Shown: positions 1-9,598 of the stretch, piece after piece
How the letters are laid out: each line of letters starts with the position of its first letter
How positions within the stretch are numbered: position 1 is the first letter of the stretch
Translations under genes and position numbers: made by a program
Source of the DNA: Chondromyces crocatus
Lineage (GTDB): Bacteria > Myxococcota_A > Polyangia > Polyangiales > Polyangiaceae
Assembly: GCF_001189295.1 (NCBI RefSeq)
Contig: NZ_CP012159.1
Coordinates: 3,236,973 to 3,300,972 of the forward strand
Reading direction: 5' to 3'
DNA length: 64,000 nucleotides
Notes under the pieces: generated by a model
What the model was told of the DNA's origin: nothing
The model's input: the letters and a program-made list of their open reading frames with translations, nothing else
Database searches by the model: none

Positions 1-369
1 GATCCGCTCTCCCGTGGGCAGCAGCAGCGTGAACGGCCGCGTCTCCAGCTCCCGCGACCGCTCCTTCCAGCGGTGGCGCCACGACCCCCGGTGCTGCCAC
101 TCCATCCCCTCCTCCCAGAGGGTCAAGCGGATGGCTGGCCGCTCGTCGTCCGTCTCCACCACGCCGCACAGCGAGGTGAAGCCGGGCGTCAGCTTCGGAG
201 GGCGGGACTCATCGAGCCTGGCCTGCGCCGCTGCGCGCCGGTGGGTCAGCCACCGGTGCAGCGCGAAGGCGAGGTGAGCGCAGAGCAAGAGACCGCCGAC
301 GCCGTAAACCAGGAGCGCGGTCCAGGGACCATCCAGCCGATCGAGGAAGACGAGCTGGTCAGGGTTCAC
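1..369 (-). CDS. Membrane protein, GIDE-like domain, partial (C-terminus beyond window)
   Basis: An open reading frame runs off the left edge. The GTG start at 369 gives a short N-terminus, then a hydrophobic segment at about residues 14-34 (TALLVYGVGGLLLCAHLAF), a basic stretch, and a soluble part containing CGVVETDDERPAIRL and RELETRPFTLLLPTGE. That pattern, a short 'G-V' barrel start followed by 'E..PF.L', resembles the GIDE-type domain of predicted membrane E3-ligase-like proteins found in many bacteria. The family call is from memory of the pattern and only about 123 residues are visible. Start choice is tentative. The gene lies 34 bp downstream of the amylase gene on the same strand and may be co-transcribed. 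Confidence 0.55.
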   Translation of the reverse strand, partial: MNPDQLVFLDRLDGPWTALLVYGVGGLLLCAHLAFALHRWLTHRRAAAQARLDESRPPKLTPGFTSLCGVVETDDERPAIRLTLWEEGMEWQHRGSWRHRWKERSRELETRPFTLLLPTGERI

Positions 370-403
370 GGCGTCGAGCGGAGATCATGGCGTCAGGTGG
401 AGA

Positions 404-2962
404 TCAGGGCTGAGCCTGGAGGATCACCGCGCCGTGCGGCGGCACCTGGAACCCCGGCCCGTTCGATCCGGAGAGCAGATCGGTCACGCTCGTACGCGAG
501 AAATTCTGCGCCGTCCCCGTCCGGTTCAAGCGCACCGACAGCGACTGACCGCCCGCGGTGAGCGAGTACTCGTACCAGGTCTCGTTATCCAGGACCTTCT
601 GCACCACCACGCCGCTGTTGGTGATGAAGTGGTGGGTCTTCCGGATCTGGATCAGCTTCCGGTAGTGCTCGAGCAGGCTGCCCATGTCGCCCTCCTGCGC
701 CTCCACCGACGCCGGTTCTGGATTCGACATGTACTTGACGAAGCGGTAGTCGGGGTTCGGCGCGCTGCAGACCCCGGCGTCGCTCGCCGTCACCCCGTTC
801 GCCGTGTTCGTCGCCGCGACGTCGACGTCGTGGAACTTCACCCGCTCGCCCTCCAGCAGCTCCTCGATGAAGATCTGCTCCTCGAACCAGCTCATCGGCT
901 CGCGGATGTGCTCGTCGCGATCCCAGTCGCCCTCGACGTCGGCGCCGGGGTACTTGTCGCGCTTGCCCTCCTTGCCCAGCTCCTCGCCGTAGTACACGAC
1001 CGGCATCCCGGGCAGGGTGAGCACCACGGTGGCCGACTGCTTCAGAACGGCCAGCAGGTTCGCTCCCGCCGCGTCCTTGAACTGGGTCGCGGGCCGCTCC
1101 AGATCGTGGTTCGACAGGAACCGCTGATAGAAGTGGTTCGCATTTCCGCCGCTGGAAACCACCGCGCTGTCCGTGCGCAGCTGATTGACGTACTTCACGA
1201 AATCGGCAGCGTCCCCCGCTTGACCGTTGGCGAAGTTCGCCAGCAGCGTGCGGAACGGGAAGTCGAACTGCGAGTCCATGTCCCCCGCGTAGGGCACCAT
1301 GTTGTTCGCGACCGCCGGATCATCCCAGCGGTTCTCGCCTGCGAGCAGCACCGTCGCCGAGCCCGAAGGCCGCGGCACGTCACGCTTCACATAGGCGTTG
1401 AACTCCTTCCACCACACGTGGGTCCCGTGCACCGCCAGGTCCACCCCGTTGTCGTCGTCGAACTGCTCGATGTGCTTCGACGCATCCAGACGGAACCCAT
1501 CGGCCCCGAGATCGATCCAGAACTTCGAGATCTTCTTCATCTCGTCCCGCACCGCCGGGTTCCGGAAGTTCAGCTCCGGCATCGCCCCCCCGAAGATCTG
1601 GTGGTAGCAGCGGTAGTTCTTGCAGGCCCAGACCACCGCGGACGGGTCGAACGGATGCGGATCCGTGTACATGTTCGAGAACTGATCCGACCACAGGAAC
1701 CAGTCGCGGTACGTCGCGTGGTCGGGGTGGGTGTCATCGATCGCGGCCGCGAACCAGGGGTTCACGTCGGCCACGTGGTTCTGCACCAGATCCACGATGA
1801 TCTTGATGTCGAGCGCGTGCGCCGCCTCGGTCAGATCCTTGAAGTCCTTCAAGGTGCCGACGGCGGGATCGATGTTGTAGAAGTCCGTGGTGTCGTAGCC
1901 GTGGTAGCTGTTCGCCGCGAACACCGGCGTCATCCAGATCGAACCGACCCCGAGATCCGCGAGGTACTGGAGCTTCGACCGCAGCCCGACGAGATCCCCG
2001 ACCCCGTCCTTCTGCGCGCCGTCGATCCCGCTCTCCATCTCCGGGTCCTGCACGCTGGCCTTCGCGCTGCCCCCGTCCGCGAACGTCCGGACGATGAGCT
2101 GGTACATCACCCCCTGGCGCCCCCAGTTCGCCCAGTCGCCGGTGTCGACCACCGGATCGACGGCGACCGGCGTGAGCGAAAGCCCATCCCGCTCGTCGGT
2201 GAGCTCGCCCTCGCTCGCCGCGAGCGAGGTGCGGATCCGGTAGTGGACCGTCATCCCTGGCGTGAGCCCGTCGATCACCAGGCCTTGCTTGTTGATGTCG
2301 TCCCCATCGCTCCAGCTCACGGTCTCCGTCAGCGCATCGGCTGCGGTGCCGTAGGCAACCTCCCCCTTCGAGCCCTTCGCCACCCGGAACATCAGGCGCA
2401 CGCTCCCGTTCCCGAGATCGATGAAGTCGTGCGGGTTGGAGATCTTGAACGCCGGCCCCGTGGAGGTGGGCGGCTCGCGCAGGATCGCTTGCCCCTGCAC
2501 GATCCAGCCCTCACGGATCTCGGGGTTCTCCTCGCTGGCGTAGAGATCGGCCCAGCGAACCGCCGTCTCCACGTCCTTCTTGCAGTTCCCATCGGCGCAC
2601 TGCACCGGGATCAGCCCCACCCACGTGGTCCCCGCGTCCTCGCCGTCCACGATCTGGATGTCGGTGTACCCGCCGAAATCATCCGACTTGTCGAAGAGCT
2701 GAGGGCTTGCCCACTGCGGCGCCGACACCACCGCGCCGTCCCCCCAGAAGTGCGCACCCCAGGTGGCCACATCGCCGTCGCCTTGCAGCTGGTAGTGGAT
2801 CCGGATGGCACGACCCGAGCCACAAGCATCGCCGCACCCACCTTCGCCGGCATTCCCGCCCGTCCCCGGGCCGGGACCCGTGGGCTCCTCGCCGTCACAG
2901 CCAGCGATCGAGAAGAGGCAAGTGATTGCGGTAGCTGCCGCAAAGTAAAAGATACGCTTCAT
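404..2962 (-). CDS. Lipoprotein alpha-amylase family glycosidase (GH13) with N-terminal CBM41-like domain
   Basis: The 852-residue protein is predicted to hydrolyse alpha-1,4-glucans such as starch at the cell surface. Residues 1-22 form a lipoprotein signal with lipobox IAGC (Cys22), followed by a Gly/Pro/Cys-rich spacer. Residues about 50-160 resemble a pullulanase-type CBM41 starch-binding module. The GH13 barrel begins near residue 280, with region I DLVQNH (Asp391), region II GFRLDASKH (nucleophile Asp493), region III AGENRW (acid/base Glu543) and region IV FLSNHD (Asp620). All catalytic residues are present. The ATG at 2962 is chosen because it begins the signal peptide and has GGGAG just upstream. 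The reading frame stays open far upstream only because it crosses a tandem repeat. Confidence 0.9.
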   Translation of the reverse strand: MKRIFYFAAATAITCLFSIAGCDGEEPTGPGPGTGGNAGEGGCGDACGSGRAIRIHYQLQGDGDVATWGAHFWGDGAVVSAPQWASPQLFDKSDDFGGYTDIQIVDGEDAGTTWVGLIPVQCADGNCKKDVETAVRWADLYASEENPEIREGWIVQGQAILREPPTSTGPAFKISNPHDFIDLGNGSVRLMFRVAKGSKGEVAYGTAADALTETVSWSDGDDINKQGLVIDGLTPGMTVHYRIRTSLAASEGELTDERDGLSLTPVAVDPVVDTGDWANWGRQGVMYQLIVRTFADGGSAKASVQDPEMESGIDGAQKDGVGDLVGLRSKLQYLADLGVGSIWMTPVFAANSYHGYDTTDFYNIDPAVGTLKDFKDLTEAAHALDIKIIVDLVQNHVADVNPWFAAAIDDTHPDHATYRDWFLWSDQFSNMYTDPHPFDPSAVVWACKNYRCYHQIFGGAMPELNFRNPAVRDEMKKISKFWIDLGADGFRLDASKHIEQFDDDNGVDLAVHGTHVWWKEFNAYVKRDVPRPSGSATVLLAGENRWDDPAVANNMVPYAGDMDSQFDFPFRTLLANFANGQAGDAADFVKYVNQLRTDSAVVSSGGNANHFYQRFLSNHDLERPATQFKDAAGANLLAVLKQSATVVLTLPGMPVVYYGEELGKEGKRDKYPGADVEGDWDRDEHIREPMSWFEEQIFIEELLEGERVKFHDVDVAATNTANGVTASDAGVCSAPNPDYRFVKYMSNPEPASVEAQEGDMGSLLEHYRKLIQIRKTHHFITNSGVVVQKVLDNETWYEYSLTAGGQSLSVRLNRTGTAQNFSRTSVTDLLSGSNGPGFQVPPHGAVILQAQP

Positions 2963-3590
2963 GTCTGCTCCCGGTGCAATTTGAACCGTGCCCCTGCGCG
3001 AGCCACCTCGAGAAGGGCCGCGCAGAGAGTAGGGGCAAGCGAGACAGGGATCCAGCAGTTCGGGCGCGTCCCGTGGCCTCTGGCAGTGAACCGACGTCGC
3101 ACGACGCGTGCTCTTTCCGTGCTCGAACGTCGACGAGGTAACGCACGCATCGCTGCTGGAACCGAGCACTTCACCGCGCCATCCGCACGTCACGAAGCAT
3201 CGCGTGACACGACATCGGATCCATCGACATGCAGCGCGCCATGTACGCCTACCCTCTCCGCCCCTACAGCAAAGCACCTGAACGACCCGACGTCGTGAGG
3301 CACGTCGACGGTGATCATGCTGTCGTGCTGCACCCTCGCGCCGTCGTGCGGATGATGTCCTGACGTGCCGTCGTACTGTCGCGCTGCACCCTCGCGCCGT
3401 CGTGTGGATGATGTCCTGTCGTGCCGTCGTACTGTCGTGCCGTCGTACTGTCGTGTTGCACGGTCGCGCTGTCGTGTTGCACGGTCGCGCGCCGTGCGGA
3501 TGATGTGCCGGCGTGGTGGTGCCGCGCGATCGTGTGCCGGCGTGGTGGTGCCGCGCGATCGTGTGCCGGCGTGGTGGTGCAGCGCGATCG
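2963..3590. repeat. Non-coding upstream region with degenerate GTCGTGC and 29-bp repeats
   Basis: No convincing gene lies upstream of the amylase. From about 3290 the DNA is built of imperfect copies of short words (CGTCGTGC, CGTCGTACTGT, GGATGATGT). At 3504-3590 a 29-bp unit beginning TGTGCCGGCGTGG occurs three times in tandem at 3504, 3533 and 3562, the last copy with small changes. The word repeats grade into the perfect 8-bp array that follows. Several reading frames stay open through this block on both strands, but the predicted proteins are only repeats of Arg, Ala, Val, Cys or His, as expected for translated repeats. Confidence 0.75.
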
Positions 3591-3593
3591 TGC

Positions 3594-3755
3594 CGTCGTG
3601 CCGTCGTGCCGTCGTGCCGTCGTGCCGTCGTGCCGTCGTGCCGTCGTGCCGTCGTGCCGTCGTGCCGTCGTGCCGTCGTGCCGTCGTGCCGTCGTGCCGT
3701 CGTGCCGTCGTGCCGTCGTGCCGTCGTGCCGTCGTGCCGTCGTGCCGTCGTGCCG
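3594..3755. repeat. Perfect 8-bp tandem repeat (CGTCGTGC), about 20 copies
   Basis: The octamer CGTCGTGC is repeated head to tail without visible error for about 160 bp. Because 8 is not a multiple of 3, translation gives a 24-bp (8-residue) period in every frame, which keeps all frames open. Perfect identity suggests recent expansion by slippage. It sits about 630 bp upstream of the amylase start and about 760 bp upstream of the divergent kinase gene. Confidence 0.9.
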
Positions 3756-4512
3756 GCGTGGTGGTGCCGCGCGATCGTGCCGTCGTGCCTTCGTGGTGGT
3801 GCCGCTCGGCCGCGCTGTCGTGCGGATGATCTTCGACAGGCTGCGTCGGATGCTCCCGGTGCAAGGTCGGACGCTGCTGGCGTTGCACCGAGCGCTTGCG
3901 GTTCCAGGTCGAACGCTCCGGGGTTCAGGGGCGGGCGCCTGTCGTGCAACGTCGGAGGGCTGGAGGTTGCGTCGGACTGTGTAGCGTCACCTTCGAACTG
4001 GCTCGGCCTCCTGGCTCATGTGTCCGCAGGTGCGGGGAGGGGGGCTGGCCATCCGGAAACCATGAATGAGGGCGGGATCGGGCATGGTCCTGAGCTGGTG
4101 TGGTCCGGGACTGATGCAGCACACGCGGAGGGGAGGGAAGGGAGACCGCTGGCCAGCGCGGTTGTCGCTCACCTGGTTCAGCGCGGTTGTCGCTCACCTG
4201 GTTCAGCGCGGTTGTCGCTCGGCTGGGCGAGGGAGCGGTTCTCGCTCGGCTGGGCGAGGGAGGCGTTCGGCGGTCACGGTGGCCTCGCTCATGCCTGGAG
4301 CCGGGCATCCTCACGCCTCGCCGGGGGCGCTCGAAGGGGGGCGCGCGAGGCAGGGACACCGCGCTTCGCGTTCGTCGCCAGTTCCTGCTGCGGCTCCGGG
4401 CGGGAAAGCAGGGACGGTGACCTGCTGGGGCAGCGGCTGGCTTGCCGCCGGACCCCTGATTTCAGGTACGCAGGACTAGGCCGGAGCGCGAAGGCGAGGT
4501 AGGAGCGGGGGC
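3756..4512. other. Intergenic region with short direct repeats; no gene seen
   Basis: The stretch between the octamer array and the kinase start holds no reading frame with natural composition. At about 4150-4262 a 25-bp unit (GCGGTTGTCGCTCACCTGGTTCA) occurs as two and a half copies, then merges into two copies of a CTCGCTCGGCTGGGCGAGGGAG unit. The promoter of the kinase gene should lie in the last 100-200 bp, but I cannot name a clear -35/-10 pair. Confidence 0.6.
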
Positions 4513-6963
4513 ATGGTGGAGCCCCCGGCGTCTGGCGATCCCTTCCAGCTCTCCGGTCACGTCATCGAGGGGAAGTACCGCGTCGCCTCGGTGGTCGGTG
4601 ACGGCGGCTTCGGCGTCGTGTACCGCGCCGTGCACAAGGGCTTCGGCGAGCTCATCGCCGTCAAGTGCTTGAAGATGCCCGCCCTCGACGAGAAGGAGCG
4701 CGAGGAACTCCTGGAGCTTCTCCGCGAGGAGGGCCGCCTCCTGCACCGCCTGTCGCGCCTCACCCCCAACATCGTGCAAGCGCTCGACGTCGGCGCGTTC
4801 ACCACCGACACCGGGACCTGGATCCCTTACCTCGTCCTCGAGTGGCTGGAGGGCCAGACCCTCGCCCAGTTCATGCGCGAGCGCCACGAGCGCGACGAGT
4901 ACGGCATGCCCCTCGACGAGGCGATGCGCCTCCTCGAACCCGCCGCGCGCGCGCTTGCCGTCGCTCACTCCCAGCGCGTCGCGCACCGCGACGTCAAGCC
5001 TGCCAACCTCTTCCTCACCGACGTCGGCGGCACCCGCACCCTCAAGGTCCTCGACTTCGGCATCGCCAAGGTCCTCACCGACGTCGCCTCGTTCACCGAG
5101 GCCCTCGCCGCCACCCGCGACGGCCCCAGCGCCTTCACCCCGCGCTACGGCGCCCCCGAGCAGTTCAGCAAGATGCGCGGCGCCACCGGCCCCTGGACCG
5201 ACGTCTTCGCTCTCGCCTTGATCCTGGTCGAGCTGGTGAGCGGCCGCCGCGCCCTCGACGGCGACGACCCCACCCAGCTCTATATCGCCGCCGCCGACCC
5301 GCACCTTCGCCCCTCCTTGCGCTCCCGCGGCGTCGAGGTCGACGAAGTCGTCGAGCGCGTGCTCCTCAAGGCCCTCGCCGTCGAGCCCAAGGACCGTTAC
5401 GTCAGCGCCGGCGAGATGTGGGACGCCCTCACCGCCGCCGTCAAGGAAGCCGGCGCCGCGGGGGCCGTCTGGCTCGGCGGCGCCGCCAGTGGCGTCGCGA
5501 CCGCTGGCCCCCGAGGCAACGGCGACAGCGGCCCGACCGGCAGCGGCTCCACCCCCCGCGCCCCGTCCATGGACGCCCCCGCCTTCGATGCCACCATCCC
5601 CGCCGAGTCCCTCGACGCCTCCAGCGGCCGCGCTGGCGGCAACGGGAGCGGCCAGGGCAACGGCGCCGTCAGCAGCGGCCAGGGCGCCCGCGGCCAGCTC
5701 TCCTCGTCGCCATCCTTGCGCGCTGCCTCCACCGTCAAGCACGGCGCAGGATCGCGGGCCGCCCTCGACGACTCCATGCTCGAGACCCCGCGCGGCCTGC
5801 GCATCGGCGACGTGGCGCAGGCCGACCGTGACCCCTCGGCCTCCCCCCCTGCCACGCCAGCACCCAGCGCAGGGGGGGCCGGATCTGCGGCCGCCCCCAA
5901 GACGACGGGCGCCGCATCCAGCGACGCCTCCACCGGCCGCCGCATCTGGCCCTGGATCGCCGTGCTCGCCCTCATCGGTGGCAGCGCCGCCACCTACCTC
6001 CAGCTCACCCGCGACCCCGCGCGCGCTCCAGCGAACCCTCGGCCCACCGCCCCCCGACCCACCGCCAGCGCCAGCGCCAGCGCGCGCAACCCCCTCGTCG
6101 CGCCCACGGCTGCTCCCGAGGTCCCTCCCGTCCTCGCCAGCGCCTCACCCGAGCCCACCACCAGCGCCTCGGCCGCCCCCCCGTTCGTTCCTCCCGAGGA
6201 CATGGTCCTCTTCCAGCCGGGCACCGTGGTGTTCGGCGCGGGCGCCGACCAGCGCCAGGTCACCCTCACCCGCGGCTTCTTCCTGGACCGCTCCGAGGTC
6301 ACCACCCGCGCCTACCAGGCGTGCGTCGCCGAGCGCCTCTGCTCCCCCGCCGACCACGTGTCCGTCACCCCCGAACAGACCGCCGAAGGCAGCACCGCCG
6401 CCCCCGTCGACCGCGAGTACGTCGACACCTGGACCCGGCGCTGCAACGCCGCCCGTGGCGAGGGCAACCACCCCGTCAACTGCGTCGACTACGCCAGCGC
6501 CGAGAGCTACTGCCGCTACCGAGGCCGCCGCCTCCCCACCGAAGCCGAGTGGGAACTCGCCGCCCGCGGCACCACCCAGCGCGCCTTCCCCTGGGGCAAT
6601 GACGAGCCCACCTGCGACCGCGCTTGCTACGACCGCAACGAAGCCTGCCGGAAGATCGGCGTCTCCGTTGCCACCTGCGCCGCCGGCACCCACCCGGGCG
6701 ATCGCACCCCGGAGGGCATCCAGGACCTCGCTGGCAACCTCGCCGAGTGGGTTTCCGACGGCTTCTCCGCCACCCCCCCGAGCGGCGTGGACCCCAAGGG
6801 CGACCCCGCTTCCCCCTTGAAGATCGTGCGTGGCGGCAGCTTCTTCGACGACGCCACCAAGCTCTCGACCCTCTGGCGCACCGTCGCAGCCCCCGTCACC
6901 GCCGCCGCCACCATCGGCTTCCGCTGCGCGCTGGACGCTCCTGAAACGCCTCCAGCTCCGTGA
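4513..6963 (+). CDS. Ser/Thr protein kinase fused to a formylglycine-generating-enzyme-like (SUMF1) domain
   Basis: The 816-residue protein has a Hanks-type kinase domain at about residues 18-290: glycine loop GDGGFG, catalytic Lys51, HRDVKPAN (Asp160), DFG (Asp181) and an APEQ activation-segment end. A long Ala/Ser/Pro/Gly-rich linker leads to one membrane helix at about 478-496, then another Pro/Ser-rich spacer and a C-terminal FGE/SUMF1-type domain from about residue 562 (MVLFQPGTVVFG, LPTEAEWELAARG, GNLAEWVSDG, VRGGSFF, GFRCA). The layout predicts a cytoplasmic kinase with an extracytoplasmic FGE-like sensor or binding domain. Whether that domain is catalytic cannot be told here. ATG 4513 follows a GGAG sequence. 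Confidence 0.9.
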   Translation: MVEPPASGDPFQLSGHVIEGKYRVASVVGDGGFGVVYRAVHKGFGELIAVKCLKMPALDEKEREELLELLREEGRLLHRLSRLTPNIVQALDVGAFTTDTGTWIPYLVLEWLEGQTLAQFMRERHERDEYGMPLDEAMRLLEPAARALAVAHSQRVAHRDVKPANLFLTDVGGTRTLKVLDFGIAKVLTDVASFTEALAATRDGPSAFTPRYGAPEQFSKMRGATGPWTDVFALALILVELVSGRRALDGDDPTQLYIAAADPHLRPSLRSRGVEVDEVVERVLLKALAVEPKDRYVSAGEMWDALTAAVKEAGAAGAVWLGGAASGVATAGPRGNGDSGPTGSGSTPRAPSMDAPAFDATIPAESLDASSGRAGGNGSGQGNGAVSSGQGARGQLSSSPSLRAASTVKHGAGSRAALDDSMLETPRGLRIGDVAQADRDPSASPPATPAPSAGGAGSAAAPKTTGAASSDASTGRRIWPWIAVLALIGGSAATYLQLTRDPARAPANPRPTAPRPTASASASARNPLVAPTAAPEVPPVLASASPEPTTSASAAPPFVPPEDMVLFQPGTVVFGAGADQRQVTLTRGFFLDRSEVTTRAYQACVAERLCSPADHVSVTPEQTAEGSTAAPVDREYVDTWTRRCNAARGEGNHPVNCVDYASAESYCRYRGRRLPTEAEWELAARGTTQRAFPWGNDEPTCDRACYDRNEACRKIGVSVATCAAGTHPGDRTPEGIQDLAGNLAEWVSDGFSATPPSGVDPKGDPASPLKIVRGGSFFDDATKLSTLWRTVAAPVTAAATIGFRCALDAPETPPAP

Positions 6964-7077
6964 CGTGTGAAGCGCTTCTGGCTCGGTGAAGTGCTTCCAA
7001 CGCGAGGAAGCGCCTCCGGCTCAGGGCAGCGCCTCCGGCTCAGGGCAGCGCTTCCAGCGCGAGGAAGCGCCTCCAGC
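6964..7077. repeat. Short direct repeats between convergent genes
   Basis: The 114 bp separating the two convergent genes is almost wholly made of variants of GAAGCGCCTCCGGCTCAG and GGCAGCGCCTCCGGCTCA, about five degenerate units of about 20 bp. The words continue to the stop codon of the minus-strand gene. This could act in transcription termination, but no clear hairpin plus T-run is seen. Confidence 0.6.
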
Positions 7078-8466
7078 TCAGTAGAACCGGTAGCCCAGCG
7101 TCACCGGCACGCTGATGGCGAACCCTTCCAGCCCCTTCAGGAACGTCGGCCAGGCGCTCACCATCAACGCGCCCGAGTGCCAGCTGTCGCTCGGGTTGTC
7201 GAGGAGCTGGTACGAGATCTCCACCGCGCCTCCGAACGCGAAGGTCCCCACCACCTCCGAAGCCGGCAGCGGCGTCTGCGCCGCCACGTTGATCGCCACC
7301 TCGGTCGCGCCCTCGTTGAACTCCTGCAGCTCCGCCGGGATCTCCCCGCGCACCCCGACCGGCTTCGCATCGTTCGCGACGCCGCCCACCAGCAAGCTCA
7401 AGCCGGCCCACAGGTTGCTGCCGAAACGCTTCGAGACCGAGGGGCCACCGAGCAGCGTGTAGCCCCCGCCGAGACGCACACCGCCGAGCACCCGCGCGCC
7501 CACGTGCAGATCCTCTTGCAGCGCGTACCCCACGAACGCCTGCCCCCCGAGCACCAGCCCCACGCTCGGATCGTAGACCCCCTGGCACGTGTCCACCGTG
7601 CACACCGCGATCTCCGGCAGGATCATCCCGTCCGCGCTGCGGTTGAAGATCTCGTAGTCGTAGGAAGGCGCCGTGCTCACGGTGCCCCGATCGATCAACC
7701 CGACCAGCAGCGACGGCCCCACCCCCACATCGAACACGAAGCGCCCGGCCCGGTGCGTCGTCACTGCGGGCGTCACGGGGGTCGCAGGCCCGCCCGAGCC
7801 TGCCTCGCCTGGCTTCGTGGCGTCCGCCGGGTGCGCCTCGGGCACCTCCGGGATGTCCAGCGAGGCCGAAGCGTCCACCGCGAGCGCCGGCACCGTCACG
7901 CTCTCCTTGCTGCCGGCCCGCAGCTTCACCGTCTTGTCCCACGGCTTCCGGCCTGGCGCGCTCGCGCTCACCTTGTGCTCACCGGGGTTCACCGGGGCCG
8001 CCTGGTTCCAGCTCCCGCGCTCCAGCGCCGTTTCGTCGACGCGCACCTGGAGCCCCTCCACCTCCGCCGCGTCCTTCGGCACCTTCACCGTCAGCCGGGG
8101 AATGCGCGACTCCAGCATCGCGCTGCGCACCTTCGCGTCCTGCTGCAGCGCCTTGTTCCCTGCCTTGCGCGCCTCCGCCTCGGCGTCGATGAACTCCACG
8201 TACGCCGTCGCGATCTTCCCCTGCTTCTCGTGGCAGAGCGCCACCTGGTACAGCGCCGACGGGCTCGGCCCCAGCTTGTAGCTCTCCTCCAGCTTCGGGC
8301 ACGCCTCCGCGAGCTTGCCCGCCGCCATCAGCTTCTTGCCCTCGTCGAGCAGCGCCCCTGCGTCCTGCGCGAGGACCGGACGCGGCGCCGCGACCACGGC
8401 CGTCAACGACAGCAACGACGCCACGAGCGCCCGCCGCATCCATCGCGGCCGCTGGTCACCCGGCAT
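7078..8466 (-). CDS. Secreted TPR/PEGA-like protein of unknown function
   Basis: About 462 residues from the chosen ATG at 8466. An in-frame ATG at 8559 and one at 8439 are alternatives. The 8439 start would place a clean signal peptide (MRRALVASLLSLTAVVAAP...LAQ) at the very N-terminus. The mature protein begins with a helical repeat region typical of myxobacterial tetratricopeptide proteins (KLMAAGKLAEACPKLEES, ALYQVALCHEKQGK). It continues with a PEGA-like beta segment (GLQVRVDETAL..., PGEHKVSASAPGRK), an Ala/Pro linker, and a C-terminal region rich in Gly/aromatic strands (GVGPSLLVGLI, VTLGYRFY) resembling an outer-membrane beta-barrel end. Function unknown; an outer-membrane-associated role is an inference. 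Confidence 0.7.
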   Translation of the reverse strand: MPGDQRPRWMRRALVASLLSLTAVVAAPRPVLAQDAGALLDEGKKLMAAGKLAEACPKLEESYKLGPSPSALYQVALCHEKQGKIATAYVEFIDAEAEARKAGNKALQQDAKVRSAMLESRIPRLTVKVPKDAAEVEGLQVRVDETALERGSWNQAAPVNPGEHKVSASAPGRKPWDKTVKLRAGSKESVTVPALAVDASASLDIPEVPEAHPADATKPGEAGSGGPATPVTPAVTTHRAGRFVFDVGVGPSLLVGLIDRGTVSTAPSYDYEIFNRSADGMILPEIAVCTVDTCQGVYDPSVGLVLGGQAFVGYALQEDLHVGARVLGGVRLGGGYTLLGGPSVSKRFGSNLWAGLSLLVGGVANDAKPVGVRGEIPAELQEFNEGATEVAINVAAQTPLPASEVVGTFAFGGAVEISYQLLDNPSDSWHSGALMVSAWPTFLKGLEGFAISVPVTLGYRFY

Positions 8467-8808
8467 CGGCACGGCTCGCTCACGAAGCAAGCCTCCCTCC
8501 CGGCGAGCATCCTGGAGAGAGGGAGACAGACGTCCGCGTCGATCTTGATATTCCGTCATGGTTCAAGCTGGAAGGAGGGTCACCCTATCACAGGATCACC
8601 AACCTCCATCGCACCAGCAAGACATGTACGGACGGACTGCGTCACCCCTCCGTCACCCCCTGCGTCCCCCCTCCGACGCACCGCCCCACGTTCCGCAGTC
8701 ACCACCCCGTTACGACGGCACCGCAGCCCTCCAGCACCACAGCCCTCCAGCACCGCAGCCCATGACGGCACCCCGGCATCACGAGCCCGGACCTCCAGCG
8801 CCTCTCAC

Positions 8809-9453
8809 TCATCCCTCCAAGGGCGCCCCATCCCGCAACCCGAGCGTCTCCTCCCGCGCTGCCAGGCACGCCTCGCTCCCCATCAAGAACGCCCGGCAGT
8901 TCCCGGGCCGGATCGCGTAGATCGCGCAGCGCCGCTCCTCTTCCAGGTGCTTGCACCGCCCATCGCTGGCGAGCCGCAGCACCGCCTTCCCTCCAGCCCG
9001 CCGCACGAAGACGCTCCCCCCGAGCTCCGCGCGCCCTGCCGCCTCGAACCGCGCCAGGTCCTCGTCGTCCAGCACCACCCGCCCATCCCGACAGCACGCC
9101 GCGCACGCCAGGCAATCGAGCAGGATCTCCCGCGTCGCCCCCTCGTGCACCCCGTCCCGATCGCACCAGTCGAGCACCGAACCCACCTGCCGCGCCCCCA
9201 CCACCGCCGACGCCAGCCCGCGCGCCGCGCCCGCCTCCACCCGCGCCCACCGCCGCTGCCCGATCGCCAGGAGCGCCCAGAGCCCCAGCGCCGTCACCGA
9301 CCCACTCGCGTCCACCCCGAGCAGCACCTCCACCTGCCCGGCGTCGCGCACCACCACCGCGTGACCCCCCGCATGAACATGCGCGACCGCCCGCTCCAGG
9401 AACCGCTCCTTGAACCTCCGCCACACCGGCCGGTGAACGCCCTGACCCTCCAT
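8809..9453 (-). CDS. YkgJ-family cysteine cluster protein
   Basis: The 214-residue protein carries the CxxCxxCC signature of the YkgJ (UPF0153) family: CLACAACC, followed by CKHL and C-IYAIRPGNCRAF. These cysteines are thought to bind zinc or an iron-sulphur cluster; the biochemical role of the family is unknown. The N-terminal 100 residues before the cluster look like an added domain of unknown type. The ATG at 9453 lacks a strong ribosome binding site. It is a single-gene unit between divergent and convergent neighbours. Confidence 0.8.
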   Translation of the reverse strand: MEGQGVHRPVWRRFKERFLERAVAHVHAGGHAVVVRDAGQVEVLLGVDASGSVTALGLWALLAIGQRRWARVEAGAARGLASAVVGARQVGSVLDWCDRDGVHEGATREILLDCLACAACCRDGRVVLDDEDLARFEAAGRAELGGSVFVRRAGGKAVLRLASDGRCKHLEEERRCAIYAIRPGNCRAFLMGSEACLAAREETLGLRDGAPLEG

Positions 9454-9598
9454 CCACCCGCCGGCATGCCATCACCCCCCCTCCCGCACAAGGGACCGCC
9501 ACCTCCGCTCGTCCTCCCCGCCCTGGATTTCCCGGTCGACGCCCGCACGCAGCTCGGGCACCTTGCAGGTCGTCAAGCCCGAGCGTCCGGAGGCGCGC

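Noticed and set aside
434-3298. Long plus-strand frame opposite the amylase
   Set aside because: Arg/His/Val-rich shadow of the minus-strand GH13 gene; no family motif, start signal or domain.
3190-3888. Frames through the octamer repeat on both strands
   Set aside because: Products are pure repeats (for example RRHDGTTA or PSCRRAVV) created by the 8-bp unit; no start region or end domain.
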